Below, piece by piece: positions 9,701-18,700 of a stretch of 64,000 nucleotides of DNA; within the stretch, counting starts at the first letter, position 1; each line of letters opens with the position of its first letter. Made by a program: the position numbers and the translations under genes. The notes under the pieces are model-generated. The model searched no databases and was not told where the DNA came from. It saw nothing but the letters and a program-made list of their open reading frames with translations. The stretch is from Sulfuritalea sp. (GTDB lineage: Bacteria; Pseudomonadota; Gammaproteobacteria; Burkholderiales; Rhodocyclaceae), in the NCBI GenBank assembly GCA_030651305.1, contig JAUSCI010000024.1:37737-101736 (forward strand). Direction: 5' to 3'.

Positions 9701-12700
9701 CCTATAGCACGGGCAGCGTTGGCAGCAGCAGCGGAGGTGTGTTTACCGGCGGTCTGGTGGGCGTCAACTACGGCGCAATCAGCAATTCCTGCAGCACCGG
9801 CAGTGTGAGCGGCACCGGATATGTCGGCGGGCTGGCGGGCATACAAAACTTCAGCGCCACTATCACCAATTCCTACAGCACGGGCAGCGTCAGCGGCACA
9901 GCCGGCAACTGGGTCGGCGGGCTGGTGAGCATGAACAGCGGCAGCGCCGCTATCACCAATTCCTACAGCACAGGCAGCGTGAGCGTCGGCAGCGGCAGCG
10001 GCGGGCTGGCGGGATATAACAACGGCGGCGCCATTACCAATTCCTACTGGGACAAGGATACTTCCGGCCAAGCCACCAGCGCCGGCGGCACGGGCCTGAC
10101 CACCGCCCAGATGATGCAGTCCGCCAATCTGACCGGCTTCGACTTCACCAACGTCTGGAACATCGTTCCAGGAATTTCCTATCCTTACCTCAAGTGGCAA
10201 TTCAGCGCGGCGCCGCAGGTGTTGTCCGGGTTGGCAACGGGTGCTGCGGCAGGCAAGACCATTCAAGCCATCACCAACGGCGTCGATTTGGCGAAAACAT
10301 TCACGGGCGCAAACGGGTTCTATTACTTCGCCCTGCCCGGCAACAGCGTGCCGAACGGCAACACGCTGCTGACCTTCGTCGCCGGGGATGCCTACAAAGG
10401 CGCTGCCGCCTATGGCTCCGCGGGCAGCCACGCGACCGGAATGGCAATTGCGCAGAACGCACTGACGATTGCCGGTGGAGCTGTTTCCAACAATTCCCTG
10501 GGCACGGCCAAGGGCGCTCTCGCCTCGGCTGACGTTCCTTACAGCGTCTCAGGCAACAACTTGTCGCTATCGAGCGGCATCGCTTTCCAGACGCTGTCGG
10601 GCGCGAGCTACACCCTGGACGGGAACGTCACCACCGTCGATGCGGCACAGACCTGGGGCGGGCCGGTCAGCATGACGGGCAACGCGATCCTCGCCACCGG
10701 CAACGGAGATATCGCGATTAACGGAGCAATCAGCGGCGCCACACGCAACCTCACCCTGAATACCAGCGGCAAAGTCACTCAAGGAGCAGCCATCACCGTC
10801 GCCGGCCTTGAACTTCTCGGCACAGGCGGTACGTACACCCTGAACCACGGCAGCAATGCCATCACCACCCTGGCCGGCAATGCAGCGGCCGTGAGCTTTA
10901 CCGAAAGCAACGGCTTCACCGTAGGCACGGTGAACAGCACCAGCGGTTTGGCCACGACCGGAGACCTTGCGTTGATGGCTAATGGACCGCTTACGGTGTC
11001 CCAGGCGGTCTCCTCCACAAGCGGCGGCGGTATCCTGCTGGCGGCCCAGGGCAACACCGGCACCGCCGATCTGACGGTCAACGCCAGCGTGAGTGCGAGC
11101 GGCGGAACCGGCGGCATCGACCTGTACGCCGGTGACAGCATCTACGTGTCCGGCAGCGGTGTGAACGTATCCGCCGTCGGGGCTGGCGCAATCAACCTTT
11201 ATGCGGGCCGCAACTACAACGGTGGCACGGTTCAGGCGGGAAATTCTGGCGGCGGCGTCTGGCAGTATTTGTCATCGGCGGTGAAGAGCGATGACGGGAA
11301 CATCGGCTTGTATGCCGCAGGCAACATTGTCGTCGATGAAGTTCATGCCAATGGCAACGGCGATGCGCTCTGGGGCGACGTGTTCATCAAAGCCGGCGAC
11401 AACGCTTTCGGGGTCGGCACTTCGTCCGGAACGATCGACAACAACGGCGGCGGGCCCGCGCGCCCCCATGTGACGGCGAACAAAGTCAGCTTGCGCTCCA
11501 CCGGTAATATCGGCTGGATGGGCAACGGCCCCAACCACTTTTACGTCGATGCGACCGAGCTTGACGTCAACATCAGCGGCAGCCACGCGGCCCTTGGGGA
11601 CATAAATGACACGCGCGGTGACGGACTCACGCTCACCAGTGTCTTGATCACCGGCAACAGTGGCTACGCGCCGTATTCCTACTATCAGGATCAGGGTCTT
11701 TTTCTCCAGCAGACCAACTCGGGCGGTTTGAAGCTTGGAAGCATGGATGTCTTCGGCCCCGTACACCTGATCACCAATGGTGCCATTACCGACACCAATG
11801 GCGCCGCGATGAATATCCTCAGCCGGAATGCAACTACGGTCGGCAGCGGCGTCGTCCTGCGGGCAGGCACGGGCGTCGGCACCCTCGCCGATCCGATCGA
11901 AATCCAGGCCTCCACGCTGGCGGGCGCGATACTCAATACGGGTGTTTTCTCCGTCGCCAATACCGGTGCGCTGGAAATCGGCTCGGTGAGCATTTACGGC
12001 ACGCACAACGGCATAACCATGACCACCGGCAGCGCCACGCCGGGCGATGACATTGTCGTCACCACGGACGGCGCACTGTCGGTCACGCAGCCCATTGCCA
12101 ACAAGCTGGCCGGCGCCATCTCCCTCGCCGGCACGTCCTTCAGCCAGAGCAACGTCGACATCAGCGCGGCCGGCGGAGCGATATCGATCATCGCCGACGC
12201 GCTAGCCATCGCGGCCAACACTGGCAACAACGCGTTGCAGACAAGCGGGGCATTGACCCTGAAACCGAAGACCGCCAGCACCGCGATGTCCCTCGCCGGC
12301 ACGGCGGCGTTCGACCTGACGGCGGCTGAAGTCACCGACATCGCGGGTGGCGTGACCGGGGCCGGCACCATAACGATCGGCGACGCGGCCAACGCCGACG
12401 CAGCCTCCGCGATGACCGTGGGCGGACCGGTCAGCTTTGGAGCAAAGACGGTGACGCTGAACGCGGCATCGTTCGCAAGCGCGGGGACGGACACCATAGC
12501 GGCGACTACCCTGAACCTGAACGCCACCTCGGGCAACATCGGCAGCGCGAGCGGGGCCGGCGCCATTGACATCGCCACGACGACCGTGACGGCCAACACC
12601 GCGGGCGGCAGCGCATATCTGAAGTCGGCGGCAGGCTATGCAGTAGGCGTCTCCAACGTCGGCGGGGGCGCCTTGAGCCTCGAAACGGCGGGTGCGGTAA

Positions 12701-15700
12701 CGCAGAGCGGAGCCATCACCGCGCAAGGTCTGCAACTCCTGGGTACGGGCGGAACCTACACGCTCACCGATGCCGGCAATTCCGTGACTACCCTCGCCGG
12801 CAACACCGGTTCGATCAGCTTCACCAATAGCGGCAGCTTCACGGTCGCCACGACCCATGCGGCGAAGTTCGCCTATGTGGCGAATATTGCTTCCGGCAAC
12901 GTCTCCGTGTATTCCGTCGATCAGTCCACCGGAGCATTGACCCAGGTTGGAACAACCAACGCAGGCACCGGTCCTTCATCCATTGCCGTTGACCCGACAG
13001 GGCGATTCGCATTTGTGGCAAATATCACTTCCAACGATGTTTCCGCGTTCGCCATCGATCAAGCCACCGGAGCACTGACCCCGGTGGGAACGGCGCCGGC
13101 GGCGAACGCTCATTCCGTCACCGTTGACCCGACAGGACGATTTCTGTATGCGGGAAATCGATGGGGCAACGAGGTTTCCGTGTTCATCATCAATCAGACC
13201 ACGGGGGCATTGAGCGCAGGAACAGCCTTGGCCGGAACATACCCTGTCACCGTTGTCGTCGACCCGACAGGGAAGTTCGCCTATGCAGTGAACTATGCTT
13301 CCGAAAGTGTTTCTGCATTCACCATCAATCAGGCCACCGGGGCGTTGAGCGCAGCGGGAACGCTTGGCGTGGGAACGACGCCTCGCTGGGGCGCCGCTGA
13401 CCCGACCGGACGATTTTTCTATGTGTCGAACGGCAATTCAAACAGCATTTCCGTATATACGATCAACCCGGCCACGGGGGCATTGACTGCGGCGGGAGCG
13501 GCGCCCGCGGGATTGAATCCCGAGGGTATTGCCGTTGACCCGAGAGGGAAGTTCTTGTATGCGGCAAACAACCAATCCAACAATGTCTCGGTGTTCACGA
13601 TTGACCAGACGACGGGAGCGCTGACCGCCGGAGCGGCTGCAGGAGCTGGGGCCTATCCGACTAACGTCAGCGTGGACCCGACAGGGAAATTTGCCTACGT
13701 AACCAACAAGGATTCCAACAATGTGTCCGTGTATGCCATCGACCAGGTGACAGGGGCGTTGACCGCGGGCGCGCCGGTGGCTGCCGGGACGACTCCTTAT
13801 TCCGTCGCTGCGGCAAATGTGAATGGCGGCGTTGCCGGCATCACGGCAACGGGCGACGTGACCCTTGCGGCCCTGGGCAACGGCACCATCACGGTCACGA
13901 ACAGCCTCTTCAAACAGGGGGCAGCGGCGGCAACTTTTACGTTGCAGGCCAATGACAGCATCGTCTTCAACACCTCCGCCGACATCGGCCCGATCGGCGG
14001 TGGCAGCAATGCGATCAATGTCGTATTGAATTCCGACAGAGACGCGAGCAGCGGCGGCAACGTCCAGTTGAACGCCGGCACGGTGATCAACAGCATTGGC
14101 GGCAACATCACACTGGGCGGCGGAACACCGGGCGACGGAACGGGGAATGCCATCGGCAATGCGCTCAATCCTGACGGCATCTACCTTGCCGGTGCAACGC
14201 TCGATGCGGGAGGTGGCAGCGTCAAGCTGCGCGGCACGGGTTTCGCCGGAACGTCATCGAGTGGTATCCATGTTGCGGACGCCAGCGCCATTCAAACCAC
14301 CGGTTCCGGCACGATCACCCTGAACGGCACCGGGGGCGCCGGGACGAACACCAACCGCGGCGTCTACATCGACGGCGCAGGCACGGCGGTAAGGTCCGTC
14401 GATGGCAATATCTCGCTTACCGGACTCGGTGCGGGCAGCGGCTATGACAATCGCGGCATTTACCTGAGCCATGGCGCGAAGGTGGCTTCCGTCGGCGCGG
14501 GCAATGTGACGCTGGATGGAACCGGCAGCGCCGCGGGCACGGACGATAACTATGGCGTGTACATCAAGAATCTCGGAACGGAGGTGTCTGCATCGAGTGG
14601 CGCAGTTTCCATCACCGGGCATGGCGCGGGCAGCGGGACCGACAACTTCGGCGTCCATATGTACGATTTCGCCAAGGTTGCTTCCGCTGGATCGGGCAAC
14701 ATATCGCTGATCGGCACGGGCGGCGCCTCTACCGGTTCGTACAACACAGGTGTCTACATCAGCGACAGCTCGGCGATCGCGGCGACTGGCGCGGGCGGGG
14801 TCTCGCTGAACGGAACCGGCGGTAGTTCGGGTACGGCAGGGGTCAGCAATCGCGGCGTCCGGGTTTCGTCGGCCGCTTCGATCAGCACCAACAGCGGCGC
14901 TATCGATATCACCGGCACGGGCGGTTACGATGGCGACGGCATACAGATTGTGGGAGGCGCCCATGCGCAGTCCGTCTCCGGAACAATCACGCTGCTTGGG
15001 ACCGCCGTGGATGGCAGCAGCAGCGATGCCGTATACGTGTCGGATGCGGGCACGCTCGTCAGCAGCAGCGGCAATATCGGTATTACCGGCCACAACCTCA
15101 GCACCATGGGCAGCGGCAATCGCGGCGTTGCCATAACGTCATCCGCGCAGGTTGTCGCGACGGGCGCGGCTACCATCACCGTTGCCGGACAGGGCGGGCA
15201 TGAAGGCGACGGTTTGCATGTTCATGGCGGAGCTTTGGTTCAGTCCGGCACGGGACTGATCACTCTCAGCGGCACCAGCGGCGACGGCATAGGCAGCAAT
15301 TGGGATTGGGGCGTTGAGGTCGGGGATGCGGGAACGCTGGTGAGCAGCGGCGGCGGCATGACCATCACGGGCATCAGCACCAGCACGGACGGCACCTACA
15401 GCAATTACGGGCTCCTCGTCAGAACTGGTGCCAAATTGACCACGAGCGCTGGCCTGATGACGCTGAACGGTACGTCAGGCGCAGGGACGACCAGCGATGG
15501 CGTGCGCTTGTCCGGCACGCCAACAGGCGGCGTGGTGAATGCCGCCGCAGGCTTGACCATCAATGGTACGGGCGATGTGGTGCTGGATGTCGGCTCCATA
15601 GTCAATGTCGGAAGCGGCAGTACAGGTATTTCGGGGGCCAACATCACCCTGAATGCGGGCAGCGTGGTCAATACCGCAACCGGTGTGTTTTCTACGCTCG

Positions 15701-18700
15701 GCAACCTGAATGTCGATGGCACGGTCAGCGCGGGCGACGTGGCTGTCAGTGCCAACACTTTTACGCTGAACGGCGGCACCTGGAATCAGGTATCCGCGGC
15801 GCTTCCAGGCTTCACTGCCAATGATTTCCGCATTGCCGGCGGCAGTTTCATTCGTGCACTGAGCGGCGACGGAACGGCAGGAGATCCCTATCGGTTGGCC
15901 GACATTCATGGCGTACAGGGCATGGGCAGCGCGGGGATGCTGGGCAAGTCCTACGTGCTGGCCAACAACATCGATGCCGCGGCGACCTCGGCATGGAACT
16001 TTGGCGCGGGCTTCGTACCGGTAGGCAGTGACAGCGTCAGGTTTGCCGGACAGTTCGATGGGCAGGGTCACACCATTGCGGCGCTGACAATCAATCGTCC
16101 GTCACAGACTTTTGTCGGACTGTTTGGCGGTACCGGCAGTGGTAGCGTCGTGCGCAATGTCGGATTGGTTGGCGGTAACGTGAGCGGCTATCAATGGGTC
16201 GGCGGTCTGGTGGGAGTTCATTACGGCAGCATCGACGGCGTTTACAACACGGGCAATGTCAGCGCCGGCCCCAACTATGTCGGCGGCCTGGCAGGGAGTA
16301 GCGCCACCGGCAGCAGCATCAACAATTCCTATGCCACCGGGAACGTGACCGGGAGTGATTCGGTCGGCGGATTGCTGGGGTATAGCGCCGGCGGCAGTAT
16401 CACTAACTCCTATGCGACCGGCGGTGTCGCCGGAAGCTCCAATGCGGGTGGATTGGTCGGATATAGCGCAGGAGGTACCGTAAGCAACAGCAACTGGGAT
16501 ATTGCTACTTCCCACCAAATTGTCAGCGCCGGCGGCACCGGCAGGACCACCGCCGAGATGATGGCAATGGCGTCATTCGCCGGCTGGAGCATCGCCGATA
16601 GCGGTGGCAGCAGCGCTACCTGGCGCATCTACGAGGGCAGCACCTATCCCCTGCTCAGGTCATTCATGACGCCGCTTACAGTTACGGCCGGCAGCGGCAC
16701 CAAGGTCTATGACGGCACTCCCGATGCCGCCACGGGAGTGACTTACTCGATGACGCCAGACGGCGCCAAACTCTTTGGCACCCTCACCTACGCCGGTGGC
16801 AGCAAGAATGTCGGCACTGGCTACACCATCACACCGGCCGGGCAATATTCCGACCAGCAAGGCTATGACCTAAGTTCCGTCAGCGGCACATTGACCATCA
16901 CGGCGCTGCAGCTGACAGTCGGCGGCAGCACTACGGCGGCGAGCAAGACCTATGACCGCAGCGTCACGGCGAGCGTCAGCGGCGGCAACGTCTCGGGCAT
17001 CCTCAGTGGCGACAGTGCGGTCAGCTTCGTCCAGTCCGGCAGCTTCGGCGACTGGAACGTCGGCACCGCCAAGCCGGTGACCTACAGCAACAGCCTGACC
17101 GGCGCGGGCGCCACCAACTACAGCCTGTCCTCAACGGGCGGCAGCACCGCGGCCGACATTGTTCCCGCGACCCTGGCATTGGCAATTGGCGGCGTAAACA
17201 AGGTCTACGACGGCAATTCGACTGCAACGGCAGTCATCACCGATAACCGGATCAGCGGTGATGTGCTGAGCGTAGATTACAGCGCAAACTTCGGCGACAG
17301 GCACGTAGCGGCAGGCAAGTCCGTTGCATTGAGCGGTATCAACCTGACCGGCACCGATGCCGGCAACTACAGTCTGGCAACGACGTCGGGCAGTACTACC
17401 GCCAGCATCACGCAGCGCCCGTCGGTGACATGGATCGGCGGTACGGACAGCAACTGGAGCACTGCTGCCAACTGGGCGGGCGGCGCCCTGCCTGACCGCG
17501 CCAACGTGGCGACTGTCATTGTCGACAGCGGTACGGTGACTTACGACTACAGCAGTGCTCCCGTCGATACCCCGATTCTCAACAGCTTGACCTTGTCGGG
17601 CGGCATCCTCACGGTGAACAACGGTACGCTGGCGGTCCCGACCTGGCAGCAAAGTGCGGGCGACTTGCGCGGCACGGGCGGCCTGACGGTATCGCAGTCC
17701 ATGACCATGAATGGCAACGGCATTATTGATGTCGGCGGCCCGGTGAACATCACCCACGCAGGCAACCTGCAACTGGGCGGCATCGCGACCGCCGGTGCGC
17801 TGTCGGTCATCGCCACCGGCTCAATCACCGGTACGACCTCTTCCGGAAGCTGGATGCAGAGCGCCGGATCGGTCAGTCTCGCCAGCATCCAGGGGGGCGC
17901 GCCCGGTGGCTTGGCGATCAGCACCGATACGCAAACTGCCGGGACGATCACGGCACAGGTGCAATCCGGCGCGGCCTATGGCGGCATTGCGGTGCGTAAC
18001 CATGGCGCGGCGCCGACAACGGTTGCGCTGACTGACTCGGCCACGTATCAAAGTACCGCCAACTTTACGCAGTATGGTGCTTTGACAGTTGGTTCCGGGG
18101 CGACCTCGGTCAGCTTGAGCGCCGGCGATGTCGCGCTCCAGAGTACCGGAGACATGATCCTGACAGGCGCGGGGCTCTCGCTCGGCGTTCCCGCCTATGG
18201 CTCGATACTGGTCAGTTCCGGCGAAAACCTGACGCTTGATGGTGCGTCGCTTAACTCGCCGCCAAACAATATCGATCTCGGTCTGGCCGCATCCGGAAAC
18301 TTGACGCTGACCCATGGTGCCTTGGCCCACGGCGAGATCCTGACGATGCTTTCGGGCGGTTCGACGAGCCTCTATTCCGGCAGCGAAGCGCGTGCATGGC
18401 AATCGGCCACCTTGAATGCCAACAGCGGACTCCGGCTGGAGGGAAGCAACATTTACGCGGACATCGGCGATGTCAGGATAACCACGGGCGGCGACATCCG
18501 CGCCAACAACGGTTCCGGGATCTTCGCCGGCAACAGCGCGTACCTGACATTGAATGGCGTCAATTCGACGGTTTATGTCAATGATGCAGCGGGTTTGCTG
18601 CCTTCGTATATTCACGCGCTCAATCCGAGCACCATCCACCTCGATTTCCCCGCACGAACGACGCAGGACGAGGTGGTCATTGACGGCATAGCGACGAATG

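Noticed and set aside
5500..10200. CRISPR-like regularly spaced repeats
   Set aside because: The repeats are in frame, coding GLUG motifs, with variable spacing and no unique spacers of equal length; there are no cas genes.
7339..10431. Long minus-strand open frames opposite the adhesin (e.g. 7339-8766, 9397-10431)
   Set aside because: They mirror the biased codons of the repetitive adhesin, give repetitive Ala/Gly/His-rich products with no family resemblance, and have no ribosome sites.
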